Assembly (NCBI RefSeq): GCF_026342355.1
Contig: NZ_JAPEMV010000011.1
Location: forward strand, 186,001-250,000
Direction: 5' to 3'
Source of the DNA: Streptomyces sp. NBC_00249
GTDB lineage: Bacteria; Actinomycetota; Actinomycetes; Streptomycetales; Streptomycetaceae
DNA length: 64,000 nucleotides
Of the stretch, positions 25,013 to 33,990 are shown one piece after another; within the stretch, counting starts at the first letter, position 1, and every line of letters starts with the position of its first letter. The notes beneath the pieces are model-generated. The model did not search any database, had not been told where the DNA came from, and worked only from the letters and a program-made list of their open reading frames with translations. Made by a program: the position numbers and the translations under genes.

Positions 25013-25453
25013 ATGGAGGATGAGACAGACAGCCGGGAAGAACCGCCCTGGATCCCCGATTGGGAGAACGGGACCGGGCTCCTCGGCGTCGACGACCCGG
25101 CCATGGTCGACGCCGCCTTCGAACGCGGCGAACCCCACGTCGGCTGCGCGGTGATCGGGCTTGCCCTGAACCATCCTGACCCCGAAGCCATCCTGCCCCG
25201 CGTCGCCCGGGCCCTACGCGCCACCGACCCGACACGCCGGCATCAAGGCACGGTGGCCCTCGCACACGTGGCACGGCTGCACCGCACGGTCAACCAGGAA
25301 TGCCTCGACCTGCTGCGTGCCCGGCCACGCGGCAACGAAGCCGACGACGATCTGTGGACCTTCGTCCCGCGCCGAAGACTGCCCTGGTGGCTCTGGCGCC
25401 ACCAACTCCCAGGCCACCTCACATGGCACCTCTACGAACGCTGGCGCCCGTAG
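25013..25453 (+). CDS. Small HEAT-like helical hypothetical protein
   Basis: 146 residues. The body has two or three helical-repeat-like units (HVGCAVIGLALNHPDPEAIL, then QGTVALAHVARLHRTV), followed by a basic, Trp-rich tail (PRRRLPWWLWRHQLPGH). The type is common in Streptomyces and of unknown function, though similar proteins are often found near polymorphic toxins and stress genes. No Shine-Dalgarno is seen. A TACCCT box 7 nt before the ATG suggests a leaderless transcript. Confidence 0.65.
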   Translation: MEDETDSREEPPWIPDWENGTGLLGVDDPAMVDAAFERGEPHVGCAVIGLALNHPDPEAILPRVARALRATDPTRRHQGTVALAHVARLHRTVNQECLDLLRARPRGNEADDDLWTFVPRRRLPWWLWRHQLPGHLTWHLYERWRP

Positions 25454-25648
25454 CTGCCCGCCGGCCACTGACAGACCCGCTGGCGGGGCAGCGGCGCCCC
25501 CCGACCGGAGGCCTCGTCGCGGCGATCGGCCCCGGCCCCGGTCCCGGTCCCGGCCGTAATTCGGTTGCCCTGGCCGTGGGTCGTCGCTGCACTGTGGCCA
25601 GGCACCGCGAGTCGTGGTGTCTGGCATCCCGAGGAGGCAGCGGTACCC

Positions 25649-26881
25649 ATGGAGATACGTTCCACTACCGATGAGGACCTTGACGTCTTCGTCGACACGC
25701 TCCACGCCGCGTTCGGCCGCTTCCCGGAAACCCCCATCGAGGGCGGCGGGCTCTGGTGGTCGGCGCTCGAGACGGACCGCGGCCTGCTCGCGCTGACGGC
25801 GGACGGGCGGCCCGTCGGCACCGCCGCCGCGCACCCCTTCGAGCTCACCCTCCCCGGTGGCACCCTCGTCCCGGTCTCCGGGGTGACCGCCGTCGGCGTC
25901 CTGCCCTCGCACCGGCGCCAGGGCGTGCTCAGCGCGATGATGCGGCATCAGCTCGCCGAGCTGCGGGCGCGCGGCGAGTTCCTCTCCGTGCTGCTGGCCT
26001 CCGAGGCCACGATCTACGGCAGGTACGGCTACGGACCGGCGACGTACACGGCGCGGCTGACGGTGCCGCGCAAGCAGGCCGCCCTCGCTGCTCCCCGGGC
26101 GCGCGCGGTGGCCGACGTACCGGCGACCGGTCAGGCCGCCGGCTCCGTCGAGGTGCTGCGCAGTGGCGAGTGCGCGGAGATCCTGGAGGGGGTCTACGAC
26201 CGCTACCGCCGCGCCCAGCCCGGCGCGCTGTCCCGGCCGCACCGCTGGTGGGCCCTGCGCGCGGGGCAGCCCCCGATATCGCCGGCGCCGCGCTACATCG
26301 CCGTCCACCGTGACGCCGACGGCGTCCCCGACGGGTACGCCAGCTACTCCATCGACGAGGCCAGGACCTTGACGGTCGACGAGACCATCACCACCGACGA
26401 CGCCGTCTTCACGTCCCTGGCCCGGTTCGTACTCGGACACGACCTGGTCTCCCAGGTCGTGTTCAAGCACGTCCCGCCCGACCACCCGCTGCGCTGGCAG
26501 CTCGCTGACTTCCGCGCCGGCGAGGTGGGCCGCGACACCGACTGGCTGTCGGTGCGGCTGCTGGACGTCCCGCGTGCGCTGACCGCGCGCGGCTGGTTCA
26601 CCGACGGCGAGCTCGTCCTCGACGTCGACGACCCGTTCCTCGGCGAGCGCGGCCGCCACCTGCTGACCGTCCGCGGCGGCCAGGCCGACTGCGTACCGAC
26701 CGACCGGGAACCCGACCTGTCCCTGGACGTCCGCGACCTGGGCTCGCTCTACCTCGGCGGCACCGTCCCGAGCACGCTCGTACGTGCCGGACACGTCCGC
26801 GCCCACCACCCGGGCGCGGCCAGCCTCGCCGACGCCCTCTTCCGCGCCGATCGCTCCCCGCACTGCCTGCACTGGTTCTGA
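25649..26881 (+). CDS. Eis-like GNAT N-acetyltransferase
   Basis: A 410-residue acetyltransferase with the three-part Eis architecture: a first GNAT domain with the acetyl-CoA loop VGVLPSHRRQGVLSAMM (V-x-P-x-x-R-R-x-G), a second degenerate GNAT domain, and a C-terminal sterol-carrier-like domain ending HCLHWF, where the terminal carboxylate serves as general base in Eis. SLYLGG lies in the expected C-terminal strand. Eis proteins acetylate aminoglycosides or other amines. The ATG at 25649 has GAGGAGG about 10 nt upstream. Confidence 0.85.
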   Translation: MEIRSTTDEDLDVFVDTLHAAFGRFPETPIEGGGLWWSALETDRGLLALTADGRPVGTAAAHPFELTLPGGTLVPVSGVTAVGVLPSHRRQGVLSAMMRHQLAELRARGEFLSVLLASEATIYGRYGYGPATYTARLTVPRKQAALAAPRARAVADVPATGQAAGSVEVLRSGECAEILEGVYDRYRRAQPGALSRPHRWWALRAGQPPISPAPRYIAVHRDADGVPDGYASYSIDEARTLTVDETITTDDAVFTSLARFVLGHDLVSQVVFKHVPPDHPLRWQLADFRAGEVGRDTDWLSVRLLDVPRALTARGWFTDGELVLDVDDPFLGERGRHLLTVRGGQADCVPTDREPDLSLDVRDLGSLYLGGTVPSTLVRAGHVRAHHPGAASLADALFRADRSPHCLHWF

Positions 26882-26945
26882 CCCCGCGCCCACCCCCAGC
26901 CCGCGCAGAACCCCGACCACAGAACAGAATCGATACAGAGCGATC

Positions 26946-27557
26946 GTGTACATTCCGCGCACCCGCGTCATCCCCGTCGTGTCCGCCCTCGCGGCGGCCG
27001 TCGTCCTCGGCGTGGTCGGCCCGCTCATGGGCAAGTTCGACCATCCGGTCAGCCAAGCCGTCGGTCTCGTCTTCTCCAGCGGGTGGGCGTGGGCGGGGTT
27101 TGCCTTTCTGGTCGGTTTTTCGCGCCGCTCCAGGATCGAGTCGGCGCTGCTGGCTTCCTCGACGCTGGCCGTGGCCGTGATCGTGTACTACGTCTTCAAG
27201 TTCGTGTTCCCGACCGCCCCCGTCGGCCTGGGCGTCGCCTACGCGTCCGGAGAGGACCTCGGCTCCAAGATCTTTGCCTGGGGAACGGCGGCCTTCGTCC
27301 TCGGGGCCCCTGTGGGGCTGTTCGGGAACCTTGCGCGGACGCGCGGCGTCGTCGGTCTCCCGTTGCGGCTGCTCATCCCGCTGACCGCCTTCTACGAGAC
27401 CTCCATGCGGCTGGAGACGGAGGCTGCCGGGCTGGGCCCGGTCGTCGCGATCACCTGGAACGCGGTTCGCATCGCATCGGGAGTCGCCTTCGTGGCTCTG
27501 CTGGTGCACGCGCTGATGACGTGGCGTGCCCAGCGGGGTGAGGCCGCCGCGGATTGA
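26946..27557 (+). CDS. Integral membrane protein, DUF6518-like
   Basis: 203 residues with five or six hydrophobic helices from residue 6 to the end (VIPVVSALAAAVVLGVVGPL, LAVAVIVYYVFKFVF, then IFAWGTAAFVLGAPVGLFG). The sequence resembles the actinobacterial DUF6518 family of unknown function. The GTG at 26946 (VYIPRTRVIPVV) is chosen because the upstream part of the frame overlaps the acetyltransferase and is low complexity. The ribosome binding site is weak. Probably transcribed with or after the acetyltransferase (64-bp gap). Confidence 0.65.
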   Translation: MYIPRTRVIPVVSALAAAVVLGVVGPLMGKFDHPVSQAVGLVFSSGWAWAGFAFLVGFSRRSRIESALLASSTLAVAVIVYYVFKFVFPTAPVGLGVAYASGEDLGSKIFAWGTAAFVLGAPVGLFGNLARTRGVVGLPLRLLIPLTAFYETSMRLETEAAGLGPVVAITWNAVRIASGVAFVALLVHALMTWRAQRGEAAAD

Positions 27558-27623
27558 GCCCGCTGCCGGGCGGTCGCCGGTCGGGAGCGGGCCGGGCCAC
27601 GGCCCGTGACCTACGTACCCGCC

Positions 27624-28508
27624 TCAGCCCGGCAGGGAGCTTTCGAGCCGCGTCAGCTCCTCCGCGCTCAGCTCGAGCTCCGCGGCCCCGGCCGAGTCGG
27701 TGATCGAGGCCGGGCGGCCGGCTCCCGGCACCGGGATCAGCGCGGGGGAGCGGGCGAGCAGCCAGGCCAGGGCGATCTGCTGCGGGCTGACGCCGCGTTC
27801 GGCCGCGATGCGGTGGAAGGCGGTGTCGGCCGAGGCGGGGCCGGAGGGGCCGTCGAGGGAGCTGCGCCGGATGCCGCCGAGCGGACTCCAGGGCAGGAAC
27901 GCCAGACCCAGCTGTTCGCTCAGCCGCAGTTCGGGCTCGCTGTCGCGCACGGCCGGCGAGTACTGGTTCTGGACGGAGACGAGCCCGTCGCCCAGGATCC
28001 GACGGGCCTCGAGGATCTGCGCGGTGGTGACGTTGGAGAGGCCGGCGGCCCGGATCGTGCCGGCGTCGAGGAGCTCGCGCAGCGCGCCCACGGACTCCGC
28101 CCAGGGCACGGCCGGGTCCGGCTTGTGCAGCTGGTACAGGCCGATCGCGTCGACGCCCAGGCGCCCGGCGGAGGCCTCGGCGGCCCGCTTGAGGTGGGCG
28201 GGGGTGGCGGTGACGGTCCAGCTGCCGTCGCCGGGGCGGCCGCGGCCGCCCTTGGTGGCGACGAGGACGCCGGAGGTGTCGCCGCCGTAGCGGGCCAGGG
28301 CGCGGGCGATCAGGAGCTCGTTGTGGCCCACCTCGTCGGCGTGCCAGTGGTAGCTGTCGGCGGTGTCGATGAGCGTGACGCCCGCGTCGAGGGCGGCGTG
28401 GACGGTGGCGATCGCCCGCGCCTCGTCCGGACGGTGCTCGATGGACAGCGGCATGGCGCCCAGGCCGACGGCGCTGACGGCGGTGCCTGCGATGGTGCGG
28501 TACTGCAT
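27624..28508 (-). CDS. Aldo/keto reductase
   Basis: A 294-residue (beta/alpha)8 NADPH-dependent reductase. The catalytic residues follow the family pattern: Asp in TLIDTADSY, Tyr four residues later, Lys in VLVATKGG, and His in YQLHKPDP. Cofactor-binding C-terminal loop: IPVPGAGRPASITD. It reduces aldehydes or ketones to alcohols. It is the second gene of an operon with the epimerase-like gene (16-bp gap), both probably controlled by the divergent LysR regulator at 29534. Confidence 0.88.
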   Translation of the reverse strand: MQYRTIAGTAVSAVGLGAMPLSIEHRPDEARAIATVHAALDAGVTLIDTADSYHWHADEVGHNELLIARALARYGGDTSGVLVATKGGRGRPGDGSWTVTATPAHLKRAAEASAGRLGVDAIGLYQLHKPDPAVPWAESVGALRELLDAGTIRAAGLSNVTTAQILEARRILGDGLVSVQNQYSPAVRDSEPELRLSEQLGLAFLPWSPLGGIRRSSLDGPSGPASADTAFHRIAAERGVSPQQIALAWLLARSPALIPVPGAGRPASITDSAGAAELELSAEELTRLESSLPG

Positions 28509-28524
28509 GGTGGCGACCTGCTCC

Positions 28525-29463
28525 TCAGACGCTGGGGGACGGCTCGGTGGTGAGGGCTTCGGCGACGGCGCCGGGCAGCCAGTCGGTGGTGCGGGAGAAG
28601 GGGAAACCCAGCTCCTTCGCGCGGGCGTTGCTCATCGCGTAGTGACGGTCGAAGGAGAACGGCGACGCCTCCTCGCCCGCCGGGACCGTCCGGTGGACGG
28701 GCTCCCGGCCGGCCTGCGCGGCGACGGCCGCGGTGAGTGCGTACACGTCGAGCGGGCCGTCGGAGCAGGCGTTGACCGGGCCGGTGAACTCGGCGGTGGC
28801 CGCCCACAGCAGCAGGTCCGCCAGTTCCGCGTAGTGGATGAAGACCGTGGGCAGCGGCTTCGCGTGCACGGCGATCGCCCCGCCCGCGGCGACGCGCTCG
28901 GTGTAGTGCGCGAGCCGGCCGGTGAACTCCCGCTCGCCGCCGCCCAGTACGTGGGCGCTGCGCACGGAGGCGAACGCGAAGCCGCCGGCGCGGGTGAGGA
29001 CGGCTTCCGCCTGGCGCTTGCCCTCGGCGTAGTGGGCCTCCAGGTACGCGTCGTCGTGCCAGGGAAGGTCCATGGCCACCCGCCAGGCGGCCGGGTCCAC
29101 GATCCCCTCCGGCACCGGCGTGCCGGCCGGGACGGCCGGCAGCGCGGCGCTCGCGGGGTCGTAGACCTCGATCGTGGAGGTCATGACGTAGCGCCGGGTG
29201 CGGCCGGCGAAGGCGCGGGCGGCGATGGCGGCCTGCACCGGCGTGTAGCAGACCTGGTCCACCACGACGTCGAAGGTACGGGAGCCGAGCGCTGCCGTCA
29301 GGGCGGCCTCGTCGTTCCGGTCGGCGACGAGGTGCTCGACGCCGGGGGGTGGCGGTGTGGAGCCGCGGTTGATCACCGTGACCTGGTGGCCCGCCGCCTG
29401 CAGGCGCCTGACCAGGAGCTTTCCGAAGTACCGGCTTCCGCCGATGACGCAGATCCTTTGCAT
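28525..29463 (-). CDS. NAD-dependent epimerase/dehydratase-like (extended SDR)
   Basis: A 312-residue Rossmann protein. It has GGSRYFGKLLVRRL as an atypical GxxxxG cofactor loop and NRGSTPPPP after beta-2. The usual YxxxK is present as YAEGKRQAE. It resembles the atypical SDR / isoflavone-reductase-like epimerases; substrate unknown. I chose the ATG at 29463 because MQRICVIGGSR is the normal start of the fold and AGGATGGGGG lies just upstream. An earlier in-frame ATG at 29490 exists. First gene of the operon with the aldo/keto reductase. Confidence 0.82.
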   Translation of the reverse strand: MQRICVIGGSRYFGKLLVRRLQAAGHQVTVINRGSTPPPPGVEHLVADRNDEAALTAALGSRTFDVVVDQVCYTPVQAAIAARAFAGRTRRYVMTSTIEVYDPASAALPAVPAGTPVPEGIVDPAAWRVAMDLPWHDDAYLEAHYAEGKRQAEAVLTRAGGFAFASVRSAHVLGGGEREFTGRLAHYTERVAAGGAIAVHAKPLPTVFIHYAELADLLLWAATAEFTGPVNACSDGPLDVYALTAAVAAQAGREPVHRTVPAGEEASPFSFDRHYAMSNARAKELGFPFSRTTDWLPGAVAEALTTEPSPSV

Positions 29464-29533
29464 GCCCCCATCCTGGAGACCTATCGTCATCAGCAGAAGT
29501 CCTGACTTACTGGGTACGCATTAAGGAAAACTG

Positions 29534-30463
29534 TTGATCGATGTGCAGCGGCTCCGCGTCCTGCGGGCGGTGGCGGAACACGGCAGCTTCAACCGGGCGG
29601 CCGCGGTCCTGCGCCTCACCCCCTCGGCCGTCTCCCAGCAGGTGGCCGCCCTGGAGCGCAGCCTCGGCACGCAGGTCGTCGCCCGCAGCACCCGCGGCGT
29701 CACCCTCACCCAGGCCGGGCGGATCATGGTCGGCGCCGCCGAATCCGTCGCCGCGGAGCTCGAACACGCCCAACGGCAGGTCGCCCGGCTCAGCACCGGC
29801 CGCACCCAACTCACCGTCGCCGCCTTCACCAGCGGCGGCAGGCTCCTGCTGCCCGCCGCCCTCACGCAGCTCATGGCGGCCCATCCCCGTACCGTGCTCC
29901 ACATCAGGGAAGGCGAACCGGAAGACACCCTGCCGCTGGTCCGCCAGGGCGCCGTGGACCTCGCCCTCGCCTACCACTTCGACGGCCCGCTGCCCGCCGG
30001 GCCGGGCATCGGCTCCGGCTCCGGCTCCGGCGTCGGCCTGGAGTGGACGCCGCTCCTGGAAGACCCCCTGCACGTCGTCCTGCCGCAAGGGCACCGGCTC
30101 GCCGGCCACGACGCCCTCGACCTCGCCGAGCTGGCGGCCGAACCCTGGGTGCTGGGCTGCCTGAAGACCGAGGCGTACCTACGCCGCTACGCCGAGCGCG
30201 CCGGCTTCGACCCGGAAGTGCGCGGCTCCACCACCGACTACTTCTTCGCCCGCTCCCTCGTCGCCGCCGGCATGGGAATCTCCCTGATCCCCTCCATCGC
30301 GCTCACCCCGGAGATCCCCGGCCTGCGCACCGTCCCGATCACACCGCCGGGACCGGTCCGGCACATCGGCGTCGCGGCGATCGGCCGCAGCGACCGCCCC
30401 CACGTCACGACGCTCATCCACGCCCTCCGCGAGCAGGCGACGCGGCAGAACCAGGGGCGTTGA
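29534..30463 (+). CDS. LysR-family transcriptional regulator
   Basis: A 309-residue LysR protein starting at a TTG with AAGGAAAA about 5 nt upstream. The winged helix is at residues 1-60 (VQRLRVLRAVAEHGSFNRAA, then LTPSAVSQQVAALERSLGTQ). A GSGSGSG insert lies in the effector domain. It is divergent from the epimerase/AKR operon, 70 bp apart, with a weak CTTA-N12-TAAG symmetry at 29506-29525. It probably controls that operon. It ends tail to tail with the darcynin gene. Confidence 0.88.
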   Translation: MIDVQRLRVLRAVAEHGSFNRAAAVLRLTPSAVSQQVAALERSLGTQVVARSTRGVTLTQAGRIMVGAAESVAAELEHAQRQVARLSTGRTQLTVAAFTSGGRLLLPAALTQLMAAHPRTVLHIREGEPEDTLPLVRQGAVDLALAYHFDGPLPAGPGIGSGSGSGVGLEWTPLLEDPLHVVLPQGHRLAGHDALDLAELAAEPWVLGCLKTEAYLRRYAERAGFDPEVRGSTTDYFFARSLVAAGMGISLIPSIALTPEIPGLRTVPITPPGPVRHIGVAAIGRSDRPHVTTLIHALREQATRQNQGR

Positions 30464-30504
30464 TCCCGCTCCGGGGCCGTGCTGACGGCCGGCCGGGGAG
30501 GGTG

Positions 30505-30870
30505 TCAGGTGGCGAGGGTGGCCACCGGCTCCAGGCCGTAGGTGCGGGCGTAGCCGTTCTCGGTGCCCACGAGCAGGTCCACCACGTCGAAGTAGCGGTC
30601 CCAGAAGGGCGTTTCGCGCAGCGCGTCGATCAGCAGCCGGTACGCGTCGTGGTCGTCCGCCTCCCAGACCCAGACGTCGGTGACCCGCGCCGAGTAGAAC
30701 TCCGTGTCGTAGAAGCGGGAGCGGACGCCGCGGGTGCGGGCCTCGATCACCGGGACGACGTGGGTGGTGAAGGCGTGGACGCGTTCGGCCACGGTCATCG
30801 CCAGCCACTCGGGCGTGGTCTTGACCAGCATGAACGCGGTGACCGGCGGCTCGGTTCGGTCAGCGGGCAT
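30505..30870 (-). CDS. Darcynin-family small protein
   Basis: A 121-residue protein of the darcynin type: TAFMLVKTTPEWLAMTVAER, then VWVWEADDHDAYRLLIDALR, a dimeric alpha-beta barrel-like layout. The molecular role of the family is unknown. The ATG at 30870 overlaps the stop of the NmrA-like gene at 30860, so the pair is translationally coupled and should act together. Likely regulated by the divergent LysR gene at 31902. Confidence 0.75.
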   Translation of the reverse strand: MPADRTEPPVTAFMLVKTTPEWLAMTVAERVHAFTTHVVPVIEARTRGVRSRFYDTEFYSARVTDVWVWEADDHDAYRLLIDALRETPFWDRYFDVVDLLVGTENGYARTYGLEPVATLAT

Positions 30871-31789
30871 CGGCTGCCTCCGGGGCGGCGAGGACGGCGG
30901 GCCTGAGGGTCTGCGCGCACCACTGCGCGAATCCGGTGGCCGGGCCCGCCTGCGGGCCCGCTTGCGGCGAGCGGTCGACACCGGAGTCCAGGCCCTGGTC
31001 CTTGGCGCGCTTCATGTCGACCATGCCCTCGACGAACGCCTCGTCGAGGCCGTGGCCGAGCAGGGCGGACCGCAGCTCCTCGAGCGGCTGGCGCTCGTAG
31101 CGGACCGGACGGCCCAGCTCCTCGGTCATGATGCGGGCCAGGTCGTCGGGCGAGAGGTCCTGCGGGCCGAGCACCGGAACACTGCCGACGCCGGTCCAGG
31201 AGCGGTCCAGCAGCAGAGCGGCCGCCGTCGCGGCGATGTCGGCGACGGCCACCAGCGGGGCCGGACGGTCCGCGGCGGCGGTGTCGGTGAAGACGCCGTT
31301 CTCGCGGATCGAGCCGGCCTCCTCCAGCAGGTTCTCGAAGAAGGACGGGTTGGCCAGGGCGCGGTAGGCGACGCCGGAGTCGGCGATCAGGTCGTCCATG
31401 GCCAGGGAGGCGGTGACCAGCCCGGCCCGGGCGGCCTGCGGGGTGCCGCGGCCGAGCGCCGAGACGCCCACGACATGGCCGACGCCGTGGGCGGCGAACG
31501 CCCGCGCGGCCGGGCGGGTGAAGCCGCTGTACGCCTCGTCGGGCGCGACCGAGGCGTCCGGCGGCACCAGCCAGAAGACGGCGTCGGCCCCGGTGAAGGC
31601 GCGCTCGACGGTCGCGGCGTCGCCGTGCGAGCCGGTGACCACCTCGACCCGTCCGCGTACGGCCTCGGGGAGCCGGGCAGGATCGCGGACCACGACGCGC
31701 AACTCCTCGCCGAGCGCGGGCGCGGCCTCGACCAGCAGCGGCAGCAGCCGCCTGCCGATGTTCCCGGTGGGGGCGGTAATGACGATCAT
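30860..31789 (-). CDS. NmrA-like NAD(P)-binding protein
   Basis: A 309-residue atypical SDR. The N-terminal MIVITAPTGNIGRRLLPLL has the GxxGxxG-type nucleotide loop of the NmrA/HSCARG group. VVGVSALGRG lies where the catalytic Ser/Thr strand is expected, and the YxxxK is not obvious. Such proteins are either quinone-type reductases or redox sensors. The ATG at 31789 has GAGG upstream. First gene of a two-gene operon with the darcynin gene and divergent from a LysR regulator. Confidence 0.85.
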   Translation of the reverse strand: MIVITAPTGNIGRRLLPLLVEAAPALGEELRVVVRDPARLPEAVRGRVEVVTGSHGDAATVERAFTGADAVFWLVPPDASVAPDEAYSGFTRPAARAFAAHGVGHVVGVSALGRGTPQAARAGLVTASLAMDDLIADSGVAYRALANPSFFENLLEEAGSIRENGVFTDTAAADRPAPLVAVADIAATAAALLLDRSWTGVGSVPVLGPQDLSPDDLARIMTEELGRPVRYERQPLEELRSALLGHGLDEAFVEGMVDMKRAKDQGLDSGVDRSPQAGPQAGPATGFAQWCAQTLRPAVLAAPEAADAR

Positions 31790-31854
31790 GAAAACCTCAC
31801 GGTCTGGGTCGGGGTCGGATCGGTACGGCCCCTTCATCGTGCGGACCCCAACCG

Positions 31855-31867
31855 CATTGCCACAATG
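31855..31867. promoter_or_regulatory. Short palindrome between the NmrA operon and its LysR gene
   Basis: CATTG-CCA-CAATG: perfect 5-bp arms around 3 bp in the 112-bp divergent gap. A candidate LysR contact site; short, so chance cannot be excluded. Confidence 0.4.
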
Positions 31868-31901
31868 GGAACTTCAGCAACCAATCCTTGCCCGGAACGG
31901 A

Positions 31902-32888
31902 ATGATGCCGGTGAGCAGCAGCCCAGCCCCGAACCCCGAAGCCACCCCGAACCTCGACGCCAACCCCAACCTCGACGCCAACCTCGCCGTAGCCCTCGAC
32001 GCCCTGCTGACCGAGCAGAGCGTCACCCGTGCCGCCGCCCGGCTGCGCACCTCCCCCGCCGCGATGAGCCGCACCCTGGCCCGGCTGCGCCGGGTGCTCC
32101 AGGACCCGCTCCTGGTACGGGCAGGGCAGGCGATGGTGCCCACACCCCGCGCCGAGGCCCTGCGGGACGAGGCCGCCGCGGTGGTGCGCCGGCTGGAGGC
32201 ACTGCTCACCCCGAGCGGTGGGATCGACCCCGCCGCGCTGCGGCGCACCTTCACCGTCCAGGCCTCGGACCTGGTCGGTGCGGCGCTGGCCCCGGGGCTG
32301 CTCGGGCTGGCCCGGCGCCGGGCACCGGGCGTCTCGCTGCGGGTGCTGGCCGAGGAGTGGGAGGCGGGCCCCGCACTGCGCGACGGCCGGATCGATCTGG
32401 AGATCGGCGCCATCGACCACGTCGACCCGGAGACCCGGGTCGAGGAGCTGGTCACGCTGAGGATGGCGGCCGGCGTCAGGGCCGGGCACCCGCTCGCCGA
32501 AGGAACCCTGACGCCCGCCAGGCTGGCCGCGGCCGAGCACGTGGCGGTCAGCCGCCGGGGACGCTTCACCGGCCCGCTGGACGCGGCCCTGGCCGAGCGG
32601 GGGCTCGCCCGGCAGGTCGGCGCCGTCCTGCCCGGACATCTGGCGGCGATGGCGCTGGCCGCGGTCGGCGACGTGGTCTGCCTGGTGCCGACCGCCCTGC
32701 CGGGCGAGCCCCCTTCACCCCTCGGAGACGCGGCGCACGCGATGGGACTGCGCCTGCTGGACATCCCGCTGCCGCTGCCACCCCTGACGATCGGCATGGC
32801 CTGGCATCCGCGCCACACCGCCGACGGGGCCCACCAGTGGCTGCGCGGCGCCGTACGCCGGGTACTGCGTCCGGCCCGCGAGGAATAG
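31902..32888 (+). CDS. LysR-family transcriptional regulator
   Basis: A 328-residue LysR protein. An unusual N-terminal low-complexity stretch (residues about 5-30, two NPNLDAN repeats) precedes the winged helix (LAVALDALLTEQSVTRAAAR, then SPAAMSRTLARLRRVLQDPL). The rest is a normal effector domain. Two adjacent ATGs (31902, 31905) or the GTG at 31911 could start it, and all sit before the repeat. It is divergent from the NmrA/darcynin operon and probably its regulator. Tail to tail with the secreted-protein gene, 18 bp apart. Confidence 0.86.
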   Translation: MMPVSSSPAPNPEATPNLDANPNLDANLAVALDALLTEQSVTRAAARLRTSPAAMSRTLARLRRVLQDPLLVRAGQAMVPTPRAEALRDEAAAVVRRLEALLTPSGGIDPAALRRTFTVQASDLVGAALAPGLLGLARRRAPGVSLRVLAEEWEAGPALRDGRIDLEIGAIDHVDPETRVEELVTLRMAAGVRAGHPLAEGTLTPARLAAAEHVAVSRRGRFTGPLDAALAERGLARQVGAVLPGHLAAMALAAVGDVVCLVPTALPGEPPSPLGDAAHAMGLRLLDIPLPLPPLTIGMAWHPRHTADGAHQWLRGAVRRVLRPAREE

Positions 32889-32906
32889 CCCACGGCGCGG
32901 GTCCGC

Positions 32907-33524
32907 TCAGTACAGCTTGTTCACCGCGGTCCGCAGGGTGTTCTTCCAGGCGGCCACCGGAGGCTCGCCCCAGTAGCTCGACCACAGGACCAGCGTGACC
33001 GTGTCCCCGTCACGGCCCACACCCCACAGGTAGTTGAAGTCGGGGCGGTCCTGGGCGTCGGCGTCGAAGGTGCTCATCCCCTGGAGGGTGGCGCCCTCCT
33101 CCACGTCCACCACGCCGTGGTCGTAGCCGGTCGCGGTCACACCGGGCTCCTGCGGGCGGTTCGCGCAGTCGGCGTAGTTCCGCCGGGTCGTGTCCGCGAA
33201 CGTGATGGCCTCGGCCTCCGTGGCGAAGACCACCACCTTCTGCTGGGCGGACGCGGTCTCGGCGGTGGTGAAGTCCCGCTTCCAGACGTTCACTTCGGGC
33301 TGCCCCTCGGGCCAGCGCGCCAGGCAGTCGTAGGCCTCGCCCCAGCCGCGCGAGACCGGGGCGGCGCGCCACGACTCGGTCTTGGGCAGGTCGGAGATGT
33401 ACAGGGTCCCCGGCCTCGGCCGCCACTGGTCCGCCCCCACGGCAGGCCCCGAGGCCACCCCCACCGCCAACACCGCGGCCCCCACCACGACGCCGCTCCC
33501 GCGCATCCGTGTACGTACCCCCAT
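32907..33524 (-). CDS. Secreted protein, PknH-extracellular-domain-like
   Basis: 205 residues with a signal peptide (MGVRTRMRGSGVVVGAAVLA, then AVGADQW). The mature part has three or four cysteines (YDCLARW, YADCANRP) and segments such as TAETASAQQKVVVFATEAEA and FADTTRRNYADCA. These match the helical/sheet layout of PknH-like sensor domains, which bind unknown ligands outside the cell. A free-standing secreted version is common in actinobacteria. The ATG at 33524 has AGGGGGAA upstream. Confidence 0.65.
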   Translation of the reverse strand: MGVRTRMRGSGVVVGAAVLAVGVASGPAVGADQWRPRPGTLYISDLPKTESWRAAPVSRGWGEAYDCLARWPEGQPEVNVWKRDFTTAETASAQQKVVVFATEAEAITFADTTRRNYADCANRPQEPGVTATGYDHGVVDVEEGATLQGMSTFDADAQDRPDFNYLWGVGRDGDTVTLVLWSSYWGEPPVAAWKNTLRTAVNKLY

Positions 33525-33990
33525 GCTGTTCCCCCTTCCCCCTGTACGCCTCGACGGCGATGCCCCGTCCCGGCGGGCGCGGGGCTCCGTCCCAGCGTGA
33601 GGCGCCTTCGCCCCGGGGGCCGGATCCTCGGCCACAACGACCTGAAATCGGTCTCACCTGACCGAAAACGACAAACACCACCAAAGGGGAGCCCCACCCT
33701 CCGCACGCCTCTCCACGGGCGCCCGGCGTACGCCCTGAAACGGCCACACCCTGCGGCGGGCCTACGTCACCGGGCGCACCGCGGTCGTGATCAAGGAGCT
33801 GGCGTCGCGCGGCGGCAAGTACGGCGCCCGCACGGGCACCGGCGGCTGACCTCCGACGAGGTACCGCCGGTAGCGGGGGCTGGCCCCACCCCCGGCCGAC
33901 CGGGCAGCCGGATGGCCGGGGCCGCGCCGTGTCGGCGACGGTTGGTCTGTTCGCTGTTGCGAGCAACTCGCCCACAGAGAAGGCAAGATC
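33525..33990. other. Gene-poor interval before the S41 peptidase
   Basis: 466 bp. The segment 33740-33849 in one plus frame reads TLRRAYVTGRTAVVIKELAS, then GGKYGARTGTGG and stop, a likely C-terminal relic of an unknown protein. No start or parent is visible. The remainder probably holds the divergent promoters. Confidence 0.4.
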
